Below, piece after piece: positions 41,095 to 49,459 of a DNA stretch of 64,000 bases. The translations under genes and the position numbers were made by a program. The notes beneath the pieces were generated by a model. It saw nothing but the letters and a program-made list of their open reading frames with translations. It was not told the origin of the DNA and did not search any database. This DNA is from Candidatus Latescibacterota bacterium (GTDB lineage Bacteria > Latescibacterota > UBA2968 > UBA8231), in assembly GCA_022819745.1 (NCBI GenBank), contig JAJEGS010000023.1, positions 1-64,000 of the forward strand, in the 5' to 3' direction. Each line of letters begins with the position of its first letter. Position 1 is the stretch's first letter.

Positions 41095-42555
41095 ATGCGC
41101 ATTGCAACAGCAGGTTTTTCTCACGAGTCGAATTCGTTCTATTCGCAGCCGACGCAGGTGGAGGATTTCGGGGTCTGCGAAGGCGCGGATGTGATTAGCC
41201 AGTACGCGGGAACCTTCCACGAGATCGCCGGCTATATCGCCGGGGCCGAAGAGTTTGGCTATGAACTCTATCCGCTGCTAGCGACATCGGCGACTCCGGG
41301 CGGTCCGGTGACCGCGGACACGTACGAGCACTTTGTCGGGCGCATCCTCAGCGGATTGGAGGCGGCTCCCAAGCTCGACGGGGTGCTGTTGGCGCTGCAC
41401 GGGGCCATGGTCGCCGAGGGGTTTCCCCAAGCCGACGGCGAGACTGTGCGCCGGGTGCGCGCGCTGGTGGGCGACTTGCCCATTGTCGTGACCCACGACT
41501 ACCACGCTAATGTGCCTCCAGAACTGGTGGACGCGGCCGATTCCTTGATCATCTACAAGACCAATCCCCACATTGACCAGCGGGAACGAGGCTTGCAGGC
41601 TGCGTCCATTCTGACGCGGCAGATTCGGGGCGAAGTTCAGCCCAAGATGGCGCTGGTCAAACCAGAGGTACTCTTCAACATTTACTTCCACAACACGAGT
41701 GTCGCGCCCATGCAGCCGCTGATGCAGGCGGCGATTGAGTTGGAATCCCAAGCGGGGATCCTCGGGTGCAGTATTGCCGGAGGTTATCAATACGCGGACG
41801 TGCCTTATATGGGGCCGGCGATTGTGGTGATTGCCAATGGCGACGAAGAAACGGCGCGGCGCGAGGCCGAGCGGTTGGGTGAGCAGATGTGGGCCAGCCG
41901 CGACCAGCTAAAGCCCTCGGTGCCCGATCCGGCCGAGGCCGTGCGGTTGGCGTTGGCGAGCGAGGAGACGCCCGTGTGCCTGCTCGACATGGGCGACAAT
42001 ATCGGCGGCGGTTCGTCCGGGGATTCGACGTTTGTGTTGGAGCAATTGCTCGCGCAGGGAGCCGACGGCTGGGTGGTGTCGGTCTGGGACGTCGAAAGCG
42101 CGCAGGCGTGCTTTGCCGCTGGCGTCGGCGGGCAGGTTCAGCTTCGCGTGGGCGGCAAGACCGACGACATGCACGGGCCGACCTTGGAAATCGCCGGGCG
42201 GGTGCGGACGCTGCACGATGGCTCGTACGAAGAGCGCGAGCGCCGGCACGGTGGGGGCCGCTATTTCAATCAGGGGCCGACCGCGGTTGTACAGGTCGAA
42301 CAGGCCGGGAGCAAAGGGCTGCTCTTGCTCAATAGCGAGCGCTCCTGTCCCAACAGCATTCACCAGATTACCTGCGCGGGGATCCAGCCCGAGCACCAGC
42401 GGATTTTGGTGGCCAAGGGTGCGGTAGCGCCTAGAGCGGCGTACGAGCCGGTGTGCAGTCGTCTAATCGAGGTGGCTTCGGGTGGAGCGACGGCGATTGA
42501 TCGGCCCGCCGATGATTACCAGCTAGCGCGTAAATCGCTTTATGAGTGGCGTTGA
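41095..42555 (+). CDS. M81 family metallopeptidase (MlrC/microcystinase C-like)
   Basis: A 486-residue protein with the MlrC pattern. The N-terminal half has FSHESNSF and DYHANVP, which give metal ligands. The C-terminal half begins near PVCLLDMGDNIGGGSSGDSTF. MlrC cleaves the linear products of microcystin degradation, but family members are found widely in organisms that never see microcystin, so the natural substrate is probably another small peptide or amide. It is divergent from selD across 80 bp. Confidence 0.88.
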   Translation: MRIATAGFSHESNSFYSQPTQVEDFGVCEGADVISQYAGTFHEIAGYIAGAEEFGYELYPLLATSATPGGPVTADTYEHFVGRILSGLEAAPKLDGVLLALHGAMVAEGFPQADGETVRRVRALVGDLPIVVTHDYHANVPPELVDAADSLIIYKTNPHIDQRERGLQAASILTRQIRGEVQPKMALVKPEVLFNIYFHNTSVAPMQPLMQAAIELESQAGILGCSIAGGYQYADVPYMGPAIVVIANGDEETARREAERLGEQMWASRDQLKPSVPDPAEAVRLALASEETPVCLLDMGDNIGGGSSGDSTFVLEQLLAQGADGWVVSVWDVESAQACFAAGVGGQVQLRVGGKTDDMHGPTLEIAGRVRTLHDGSYEERERRHGGGRYFNQGPTAVVQVEQAGSKGLLLLNSERSCPNSIHQITCAGIQPEHQRILVAKGAVAPRAAYEPVCSRLIEVASGGATAIDRPADDYQLARKSLYEWR

Positions 42556-42633
42556 CAGGCGGGAGGGGGGCGGCTAGCTTAGGCCACCTTTAGGATTCGA
42601 CTAGGATGACAAACCCATAGGAGGAGAATTGTC

Positions 42634-43659
42634 ATGACGCTTCGCATCGGCCTAATCGGCGCGGGGGCCAATACCCGCCTACAGCACATTCCCGGTTTTC
42701 AGGGTATTGACGGAGTTGAAATAACCTCGGTCTGCAACCGCTCGCGCGAATCGGGTCAACGGATCGCCGATGAGTACGGGATCTCACAGGTCTTTGAGGA
42801 CTGGCGGGCGCTGATTGCAAGCGACGATGTCGATGCGATCTGCATCGGCACGTGGCCCTATATGCACTGTCCGATGACGCTGGCTGGGCTTGAAGCGGGC
42901 AAGCACGTGCTGACCGAGGCGCGGATGTGCATGAATTTGGCTGAGGCGCGGCAGATGTACGCGGCCTCGCAGCAAACGGACAAGGTGACGATGATCGTGC
43001 CGGCACCTTTCTACTTGTCGGCCGAGCCGCTCTTGCTCGACAAGCTGCACAGCGGTTTTTTCGGCGACTTTTTGGAAATTCACTTCACTGGCCTCTCCGG
43101 CGGCTACGCCCCGGACGCGCCGCTGCACTGGCGGCAGCGCCGCGATCTGTCGGGCAACAACATCATGGCGATGGGCATTGGCAACGAGACCGTGCGGCGC
43201 TATGCTGGGCACGAGAAGGCCGTGATAGCCTACGGTAAGACGTTTACGACCGAGCGGCTCGACGAGGAGACGGGGGAGAAGGCACCAGCCGATGTGCCGG
43301 AGAGCTTGGGCATTGTCGCCGAGCTGGAAAGCGGCGCGACAGCCGTCTATCACTTGAGCAGCGTCGCGCGCTTAGGCCCTGCCTTTGGCTTTGCCTTTTA
43401 CGGCACCAAAGGCTCGTTTAAGATGGACGAGAGTGGGGTATGGATAGCCGGCGAGGGCGACGACGAGTTTCAGTCCTTCGACATCCCCGAGCATCCGCGC
43501 GACGGCTGGCAGGTAGAAGAGGACTTTGTCGATGCCATCCGCGACGGCCGGCCCGTGACCCACACCAGCTTTGCCGACGGCGTCAAGTACATGGAGTTTA
43601 CCGAGGCCGTGCAGATTAGTATGGCGGAAGGGCGGCGGGTGGAATTGCCGCTTGATTGA
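42634..43659 (+). CDS. Gfo/Idh/MocA family protein lacking the EKP lysine
   Basis: A 341-residue protein after AGGAGGAG. IGLIGAGANTRLQHIPGFQ is the nucleotide-binding turn. Where the family has EKP, this protein reads HVLTEARMCMNLAEAR, so the usual catalytic lysine is replaced. The C-terminal domain (GTKGSFKMDESG, HTSFADGVKYMEF) is otherwise normal. It might use another base or act without redox chemistry. A strong terminator follows at 43683-43716. Confidence 0.87.
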   Translation: MTLRIGLIGAGANTRLQHIPGFQGIDGVEITSVCNRSRESGQRIADEYGISQVFEDWRALIASDDVDAICIGTWPYMHCPMTLAGLEAGKHVLTEARMCMNLAEARQMYAASQQTDKVTMIVPAPFYLSAEPLLLDKLHSGFFGDFLEIHFTGLSGGYAPDAPLHWRQRRDLSGNNIMAMGIGNETVRRYAGHEKAVIAYGKTFTTERLDEETGEKAPADVPESLGIVAELESGATAVYHLSSVARLGPAFGFAFYGTKGSFKMDESGVWIAGEGDDEFQSFDIPEHPRDGWQVEEDFVDAIRDGRPVTHTSFADGVKYMEFTEAVQISMAEGRRVELPLD

Positions 43660-43682
43660 TGGCGCAAAAAATGGGTAAGGAG

Positions 43683-43716
43683 AAGCGGCTGGGGCTTTTG
43701 CCTCGGCCGCTTTTTT
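43683..43716 (+). terminator. Intrinsic terminator after the Gfo/Idh/MocA gene
   Basis: Arms AAGCGGC (43683-43689) and GCCGCTT (43706-43712) with an inner GGGGC/GCCTC extension and a TTTT loop, followed by a run of six T (43711-43716). The T run overlaps the stop codon of the convergent K+ channel gene. Confidence 0.85.
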
Positions 43717-44506
43717 ATTCGTCGAGCAGTTCGCCGCAGTGCGGGCAACGGCGCTCTGGGTCTTCTGACCGATGAGCCGCTAGGGCGTCGACAAATCCCG
43801 CGCCGAGCAGGCCGGCCGGCAGCGCGAACATGCCGATTCCCAAGATGGCGATGACCGCGGCGATGGTCTGGCCGAGGGCGGTGATCGGATAGGTGTCGCC
43901 GTAGCCGACCGTGGTCAAGGTGACGATGCTCCACCACATGGTGGCCGGGATGCTGGTAAAGACCTCGGGCTGGTCCTCGTGCTCGACGAGGTACATCAGC
44001 GACGAGGACAGGGCCAACAGGATCAGGAGCACTAAGAAGATGCTGACGAGCTCTTCTTTGCGATCGGCAATGACGTGGCCGAGCAAGCGCAGGGCGCGGA
44101 AGTAGCGCACCAGTTTGAGGACGCGGAAAATGCGGATCACGCGGATCACGCGGATAAAGCGCGCATCTACGGTCGGAGGCGGCAGGAGCAAGGGGAGGAT
44201 GGCGAGGAAGTCGATGATGGCCAGAGGTGTCAAGGCAAAGCGGATGCGCCCGGTCACGGGCCGCGAAAACCTCGGGTTGGCGGTAATGGCCCACAGGCGT
44301 ATCAGGTATTCAATCGCGAACACGGTTAGCGAGAAATCCTCAAAAAGTTCAAAAGCGGCGCGATTGAGGTTGTAGATCGGCTCGACGGTTTCGAGGATCA
44401 GGGCGACGATGTTGAGCAAGATCAGGACGATAATGGCCACATCGACGAAGCGCCCCGGCTCATAGTCTGGCTCGATAAAGTGATAGACGCGCTCTCGGAT
44501 ACTCAT
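43715..44506 (-). CDS. Voltage-gated-type potassium channel with C-terminal CxxC
   Basis: A 263-residue six-helix ion channel. The S4 sensor is an arginine ladder (RFIRVIRVIRIFRVLKLVRYFR, positions about 116-137, spelled in part). The selectivity filter TVGYGD is at 199-204. The C-terminal tail ends with RCPHCGELLDE, one zinc-knuckle CxxC. Start ATG 44506 is 4 bp after the FAD oxidoreductase stop, so it is the last gene of the phosphonate-type operon. An ion channel in this operon has no obvious pathway role. Confidence 0.9.
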   Translation of the reverse strand: MSIRERVYHFIEPDYEPGRFVDVAIIVLILLNIVALILETVEPIYNLNRAAFELFEDFSLTVFAIEYLIRLWAITANPRFSRPVTGRIRFALTPLAIIDFLAILPLLLPPPTVDARFIRVIRVIRIFRVLKLVRYFRALRLLGHVIADRKEELVSIFLVLLILLALSSSLMYLVEHEDQPEVFTSIPATMWWSIVTLTTVGYGDTYPITALGQTIAAVIAILGIGMFALPAGLLGAGFVDALAAHRSEDPERRCPHCGELLDE

Positions 44507-44510
44507 GTGC

Positions 44511-45644
44511 TTACTCCCACTCGGCGAAGACCTCCTCGGCCAGCCCAAAAGCAGTGGTCATGCCGTTGCCGCCGATGCCGTTGACGATGGTTACGCCACG
44601 GGCTGGCTCGGCGATGAAAGTGGCTTGCTCAGGGTGTTTGGCGTAGATGCCGTGCCAGCGCTGGGCGATGTGCAGGGCTGGAGCGGCGAGGAAGGTCTGG
44701 AGATAGTCGAGAATTAGCCGGTCGATTGCGGGGTTGTCAAACGGATTGACGACCCAGTCGTACTCGTGCGAGTCGCCGATGACGATTTCGCCGAGGCCGT
44801 TTTGCGAGGCCATGACGTGGATGCCCCACTGGTCGAATTCGGGGCGCTCGGCGGCGATGCGCTGGGTGTAGGCGGCCAGCGTTTGGCACTGCTTGAAGGC
44901 GGCGTAGTGGCGCAAGGTCAACCCGGCGGCGAGCATCGGCCCAAGGCGCCAGTTGCCGGGCTGGGGCGCGGTGCGCATCATCTGCAACTTGCAGCGGGTG
45001 AGTCCGCTGTTGGCAAATAGTTGGGGATAGAGCGATTCAAAGTCGGTGCCGCTGCAGACGATGGCGCGGTCAACGGACCAAGTCTCCGCTGGCGTGTGGA
45101 TTCGGGGGAGGTCGATGTGGTGGACTGGGGTGGAGAAGCGGAGGGCTACGCCGTACTCACGCGCTAGGTAGGCCGGTAGCGCGGCGATGGCTTCGCGGGG
45201 ATCGACGCAGAGTTCGGTTGAGCTCCAGAGGCCGCCTTTGAGTCCAGCGGGCTGCACGGCGTGGCTGCGAGCCAGTACGGCGTCCCGGTCGAGCAATTCG
45301 ACCGAGTAGCCGAGGGCTGGAGCGCGGTCGGCAAACTCCGCCAACACAGCGCACTCGTCGTCGGCATAAGCTAGGTGCAAGGACCCGGTCTGGGCGCACC
45401 AGATGCCCGCTTTGGGGGCGAGGTCGAGCCATAGCCGGCGCGTGCGGAGGGCTCGTTGGTGAATGAGACCGGGGGCTTGGCCGATGGGCCAGATCATGCC
45501 GAAGTTGCGGATAGAGGCCCCTTGGGCTTGGGGAGTGCGCTCGAAGAGGACGACGCGGTGGCCGCGCTTGGCCGCGGCAAGGGCGTGGGCCAAGCCGACG
45601 ATGCCAGCGCCGACTACGGCGATATCCGCTTTGAGGTCGGGCAT
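44511..45644 (-). CDS. FAD-dependent amine oxidase, phosphonate-associated (TIGR03364-like)
   Basis: A 377-residue DAO-family flavoprotein. IAVVGAGIVGLAHALAAAKRGHRV is the FAD dinucleotide fold (positions about 8-31), followed by GASIRNFGMIWPIGQ, and NGIGGNGMTTAFGLAEEV is the second FAD contact. The family occurs with phosphonate catabolism genes and is believed to oxidise substituted 2-aminoethylphosphonates. The phosphonoacetate hydrolase and associated alcohol dehydrogenase next door support that. A MITE-like repeat begins 2 bp upstream of the ATG, so its promoter or ribosome-binding site would lie in the repeat. Confidence 0.82.
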   Translation of the reverse strand: MPDLKADIAVVGAGIVGLAHALAAAKRGHRVVLFERTPQAQGASIRNFGMIWPIGQAPGLIHQRALRTRRLWLDLAPKAGIWCAQTGSLHLAYADDECAVLAEFADRAPALGYSVELLDRDAVLARSHAVQPAGLKGGLWSSTELCVDPREAIAALPAYLAREYGVALRFSTPVHHIDLPRIHTPAETWSVDRAIVCSGTDFESLYPQLFANSGLTRCKLQMMRTAPQPGNWRLGPMLAAGLTLRHYAAFKQCQTLAAYTQRIAAERPEFDQWGIHVMASQNGLGEIVIGDSHEYDWVVNPFDNPAIDRLILDYLQTFLAAPALHIAQRWHGIYAKHPEQATFIAEPARGVTIVNGIGGNGMTTAFGLAEEVFAEWE

Positions 45645-45645
45645 A

Positions 45646-45743
45646 TAGCAATCCTACATCAGCAAGATGATCCGCAGATGGACGCAGATGGACGCAGAAT
45701 GGGATACATAAGACGATCTACTGCTAATTATTCCGCATTGCTA
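45646..45743. repeat. MITE-like intergenic repeat, copy 2
   Basis: Starts with TAGCAATCCTAC, the same end as the 10583 copy, and ends with ATTGCTA at 45737-45743, which inverts the TAGCAAT of the left end. The core is ATCCGCAGAT with GGACGCAGAT and GGACGCAGAAT, then GGGATACATAAGACGATCT. It fills most of the 142-bp gap between PhnA and the FAD oxidoreductase and would supply the start region of the latter. Confidence 0.75.
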
Positions 45744-45786
45744 GAGCAGGGTTGGCGGTAGATGTGTAAGGTGCGAAGAGGGTTCA

Positions 45787-47004
45787 TCAGGCTAAGACTC
45801 CATTGCAAAGAAAGTCGAAAAGATCCCAGTTGCGCGCTCGGCCCGAGGCCAACAACTCGGTGTATTCGTCGGTTAGCGGTCTATTGCAGATCATGGGCAC
45901 CACTCCTTCGTGCAGACCGCCGTGCGAGCGCAGGCCCTCGGCGACGTCGGCGAGTTCGTGCCAGTCGGGGGTGCGGCCGAGGACGGTATCTCGGTCGGCG
46001 AGGACGACTAGTTCGCCGATGCGGTCGGGGGGGAGTTGATAGGTGGCGGCTGCTTGCTCGCGGCTGAGCACCTGTTCGACGCCGGGCATGGCGCGAAGGA
46101 TTGCAGTGGCTCGTGCGGTGTGCGCGTCGTCGAGATAGACGGTGGCGTAGGAGCCCAGCGCGCCGTGGTGGACGACATAGGGGTCGGTGATGGGCAGGAT
46201 GACTCTCGCTTCGGCGATGCCAGCGGCGACGAGTTGGGTCTCGATAAACTGCACCTTGGGGGCACCGTCGGCGTTGGTTTTGGCGTTCATGCCGTGGTCG
46301 GCGGTAATGCCCAAGATAATGTCCTGAGCGTCGAGCGCGCCGATAAAGCGGTCGAGGCGGGCGTAGAAGGCGTTGGCTTCCGGCTCGCCGGGTGCCCACT
46401 TGTGCTGGACGAAATCGGTGGTCGAAAGGTAGAGCAGGTCGAGGTCGTAGCGTTCGAGGAGACGCGCGCCAGCCTTGATGCAGTACACGCTGGCTTCGGG
46501 ATCGTAGATGCTAGGGTTTTCTCGGCCGACTAGGTCGAGGACGTCGGCGATGCTGTGGGTGGATGGCGCGGCTTCGTGCGCTTTTTCGACGGAGAAATTG
46601 ATGCCTTGCCAGCCGTGGGCCAAAAGCAGGCGCAGCTTGTCTTTGGTGGTGATGGCGGCGACTTGTTGGCCGGCTTGATGGAAGGCGGCGAGGATCGTTG
46701 GGGCGCGCAGGAAGCAGGGATCGTTCATCATCACTTCCTCAGCGGCATCTAGGTCGTAGTAGAAGTTGCCGGGAATGCCGTTTATGGCCGGCGGCGCACC
46801 GGTGATGATGGCGACGTTGTTGGGATTGGTGAAAGAGGGAATGACGGTGTTTACTTGGCCGTGGACGCCGCGCTCGATGATCGAACGGAGATTGGGCATC
46901 TGAGCGGCGGCTTCGTCGAGGTAGGCTTGGGAGCAGCCGTCGAGGCAGATGCCGACGATGGCTTTGTCGCGCGGGCGATAGCCCCGGTCATTGACTTGAA
47001 TCAT
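45787..47004 (-). CDS. phnA: Phosphonoacetate hydrolase (PhnA), alkaline phosphatase superfamily
   Basis: A 405-residue enzyme. D22 (ICLDGC) and the nucleophilic T59 in PSFTNPNN head the active site. Zinc ligands are in STTDFVQHKWAPG, ITADHGMNAK and RSHGGLHEG. PhnA cleaves the C-P bond of phosphonoacetate to acetate and phosphate. AIITGAPPAINGIPGNFYY matches the family block. It overlaps the alcohol dehydrogenase stop by 4 bp. No phosphonoacetaldehyde dehydrogenase is adjacent; the upstream alcohol dehydrogenase might feed in. Confidence 0.9.
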   Translation of the reverse strand: MIQVNDRGYRPRDKAIVGICLDGCSQAYLDEAAAQMPNLRSIIERGVHGQVNTVIPSFTNPNNVAIITGAPPAINGIPGNFYYDLDAAEEVMMNDPCFLRAPTILAAFHQAGQQVAAITTKDKLRLLLAHGWQGINFSVEKAHEAAPSTHSIADVLDLVGRENPSIYDPEASVYCIKAGARLLERYDLDLLYLSTTDFVQHKWAPGEPEANAFYARLDRFIGALDAQDIILGITADHGMNAKTNADGAPKVQFIETQLVAAGIAEARVILPITDPYVVHHGALGSYATVYLDDAHTARATAILRAMPGVEQVLSREQAAATYQLPPDRIGELVVLADRDTVLGRTPDWHELADVAEGLRSHGGLHEGVVPMICNRPLTDEYTELLASGRARNWDLFDFLCNGVLA

Positions 47005-48026
47005 GCGCTAGGAGCAACGGCGACGCGGATGTGCTGACGGGTTTCGGCCAAGGCGATGGCTTGCTCTAACTCGGCGAGGGCAAAGGGGTCGCTGACCAGC
47101 GACGAGTACGGATAGCGGTCGGCGGTGCGGGCGAGAAAGGCGAGCGCCTCGTCGAGATGGTGCGGGCTGTAGTTGTGGACGCCGCGGATCGTCAGGCATT
47201 TGCGGATGACCTGCTCGCCGGTCAGCTCTAGCCGGGTGTTGGGGTGGACCATGCCGACGAAGACGTAGCTGCCGCCCGGGCGCAGGGCTGCGACCCCCGA
47301 GGGAATCAAGTCCGCGTTGCCAGCGACTTCAAAAACAGCGTCGAGTCCTTCCGGTGGCGAATCGGTCACGGGTATAGCGCCGAATTCAGTGGACAGCGCT
47401 CGGCGGTCCGCGTCGATGTCGGTGCAGTAGATTTGCTCGATGCCGCGCTCGGCGAGCAGGGCACACGTATAGAGGCCGAGCAGACCGGCACCCTGGACCA
47501 GAACCTTGTTGCAGGAGGTGGGTAGCACCGCGATGGCGTTGACCGCAGTGGCCAAGGCACAGTTGGCTGGGGCGACTGTGGAGTCGGGCAAGTGGTCTGC
47601 TGCTTTGGCGATGTGCGTGCCGGGTCTAATGAGTAGATGCGTGGCGTAACAGCCGTTGAGGCCGCTGCCGTCGGTGAGCGTGGCGTGGCCGTACTTAAAG
47701 AGCGCGTCGCATTTTTCCGGCAGGCGATGTTCGGTGCAGGGCAAACAGGTACCGCAACTGTCGGCGATGGTCCAGCTTACGCGGTCGCCCAGCGAGAAGC
47801 CGGGGCGCTGCGAGGCGACGATGCGGCCGACGGCCTCGTGTCCGAGGATCAGGGGTGTAGGCTCCGTGCGCAGGCCGGACAGCGTATGGAGGTCGGAGCC
47901 GCAGATCGTGGCTAGGCCGATCTCGACGAGCACTTCGCCGGGTGCGAGTGAGTCGGGTAGAGGAAGATTTTCGCAGCGGAGCGGATGGCCTAGGCCGTCG
48001 AATATCTGTGCGGAGGCCGTGGGCAT
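47001..48026 (-). CDS. Zinc-dependent alcohol dehydrogenase, phosphonate-associated (TIGR03366-like)
   Basis: A 341-residue MDR enzyme. Catalytic zinc ligands C42 (ICGSD), H63 and E64 (GHEAVG). Structural zinc cysteines C91, C94, C97 and C106. NAD-binding VQGAGLLGLYTC follows. The family sits with phosphonate catabolism genes and is presumed to oxidise a phosphonate alcohol such as 2-hydroxyethylphosphonate. The ORF extends to 48341 but ATG 48026 lies 2 bp after the upstream stop. Substrate by context only. Confidence 0.85.
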   Translation of the reverse strand: MPTASAQIFDGLGHPLRCENLPLPDSLAPGEVLVEIGLATICGSDLHTLSGLRTEPTPLILGHEAVGRIVASQRPGFSLGDRVSWTIADSCGTCLPCTEHRLPEKCDALFKYGHATLTDGSGLNGCYATHLLIRPGTHIAKAADHLPDSTVAPANCALATAVNAIAVLPTSCNKVLVQGAGLLGLYTCALLAERGIEQIYCTDIDADRRALSTEFGAIPVTDSPPEGLDAVFEVAGNADLIPSGVAALRPGGSYVFVGMVHPNTRLELTGEQVIRKCLTIRGVHNYSPHHLDEALAFLARTADRYPYSSLVSDPFALAELEQAIALAETRQHIRVAVAPSA

Positions 48027-48028
48027 GG

Positions 48029-48763
48029 CTAGCCTTGCGGCTTGCGCCAGTAACCCTCTAACAGGTCTTGCGACACCCAGCCCAACAGCCGTCGGGCCTT
48101 GGCGTTGCTGTAGCGGCCATGGGGCGTGTCCGTGGTGATGTGGAAGATCTCGCAGCGCGAAGGCAGGGACGCCAAATCTACCTCTAGGCACTTTTGCAGG
48201 GCGCGGGCGGCGTCGGGAAAGGTGACGGAAAAGGGATTGGTGCCGCTGCCGAGTTGCTCGGCGGACGGCTCGGCGTCGCGAAAGCTCAAAAAGAGGGTAG
48301 TGAGCACGTGGATGGGATGGTTGGCGGCGAAGACGCGGCAAATCTCTTGACCGAGCGATTTGCTGTGCGCGTAGAGGCCGACTCCCGAATGCAGGGGGAC
48401 TTCCTCGTTGATGTCGAAGTCGTAGTGCTCGTACGAGGGCCCGGCTTGGGTGAAGTGGGGTCCGGTGTTGACGAAGCGGGAGTGGCCGTTCTCGACCGCG
48501 GCGAGGATGCCGTTGTACGTGCCAGTGGTATTGACGTCAAAGGCGATCTTGCGGTCGGGGCGCAGGACCGAGCAGTTGATGGTTACATCGGTGCCCTCGG
48601 TGGCGCGGCGCACTTGGTCGAGGTCGGAGACATCGACCTGCATGGTCTCGTGCGGGCTGTCGATGGGCACGATGTCGGTGATGCGCAACTCGTAGGTGTC
48701 TTGGAGCTGTTTGACCACGTGCGGGCCGAGAAAGCCGTTGCCGCCTAGGAGCAAAACTTTCAT
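48029..48763 (-). CDS. NAD-dependent epimerase/dehydratase family protein
   Basis: A 244-residue extended SDR. GGNGFLGPHV is the NAD turn and YAHSK (Y-x-x-x-K) is present. Its end, NAKARRLLGW, is typical of UDP-sugar epimerase-like proteins. It overlaps the preceding epimerase gene by 4 bp (ATGA) and precedes the alcohol dehydrogenase by 2 bp. Two successive epimerase-like genes within a phosphonate operon hint at a sugar-phosphonate or glycan side reaction. Confidence 0.85.
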   Translation of the reverse strand: MKVLLLGGNGFLGPHVVKQLQDTYELRITDIVPIDSPHETMQVDVSDLDQVRRATEGTDVTINCSVLRPDRKIAFDVNTTGTYNGILAAVENGHSRFVNTGPHFTQAGPSYEHYDFDINEEVPLHSGVGLYAHSKSLGQEICRVFAANHPIHVLTTLFLSFRDAEPSAEQLGSGTNPFSVTFPDAARALQKCLEVDLASLPSRCEIFHITTDTPHGRYSNAKARRLLGWVSQDLLEGYWRKPQG

Positions 48764-49455
48764 GGGTTGGCCTCAAAGTTGTATTGGGGATCAAACGCTA
48801 GGTGGCTCTTGGCGCGCTCGACGGAGAAGCGGGCGCGTGTTGTCGCAGACTGGATGTGGATGGCGCTGTACTGGCCGGAAGGCCCTTTTTGCACAATCTG
48901 AGCCACGGCTTGGGCGGCGTCGCGCTCGTCGAGCCACATGGGATCGTAGGGCTGGTCGGAGACTTCTTCGGCGCGGACGAGGTGGCCAAGTCGGGCAATG
49001 GTGATGTGGAGTTCGTGGCTGTGGGCAAATTCGCGGGCCGTAAACTCAGCTAGGTGAGCGCCGAGAATGGCTGGGGAGCAGGAGGGCAGCGGCTTCCAGG
49101 TCTCGTCAACGGTGAGGTCTTCTTCGTACGGGGCGAAAAGGTCGAGTGTGCTCACGAGGATGGCGTGTTCGACCTGCGCGGCGGCCGCGGCTAGGAGCAG
49201 ATTGTACGTGCCGCGCGTATTGCGGTCCAGCCAAGTGTTTTCGCCGTCGCCGTCGCCGTCGCGCGGCGCGTAGGCGAGGTGGACGACGGCGTCGATGTCT
49301 TTGACGAGTGCGTCGGTCTCTGGGCCGTGCCCTAGATCGCACTGGATCCCGAATCTAGGCTCGGGGTCGGTCAAGCGCAGTTGGTGTGCGTCGCCGAGGC
49401 CATCGGCTAGGGCTTGGCCGAGCGAGGTAGCGGCGTTGGTAATGAGTACGCGCAT
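48760..49455 (-). CDS. Divergent NAD-dependent epimerase-like protein
   Basis: A 231-residue protein related to the previous one but degenerate. The nucleotide turn reads TNAATSLGQAL rather than G-x-x-G-x-x-G. The Y-x-x-x-K position is occupied by SPAILGAHLAE, so the usual catalytic Tyr is absent. A DAVVHLAYAP strand and the NTRGTYNLL helix keep the fold recognisable. It could be a non-catalytic partner of the neighbouring epimerase. It is 4 bp after the guaB-like gene and overlaps the next by 4 bp. Confidence 0.78.
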   Translation of the reverse strand: MRVLITNAATSLGQALADGLGDAHQLRLTDPEPRFGIQCDLGHGPETDALVKDIDAVVHLAYAPRDGDGDGENTWLDRNTRGTYNLLLAAAAAQVEHAILVSTLDLFAPYEEDLTVDETWKPLPSCSPAILGAHLAEFTAREFAHSHELHITIARLGHLVRAEEVSDQPYDPMWLDERDAAQAVAQIVQKGPSGQYSAIHIQSATTRARFSVERAKSHLAFDPQYNFEANP

Positions 49456-49459
49456 AGCC

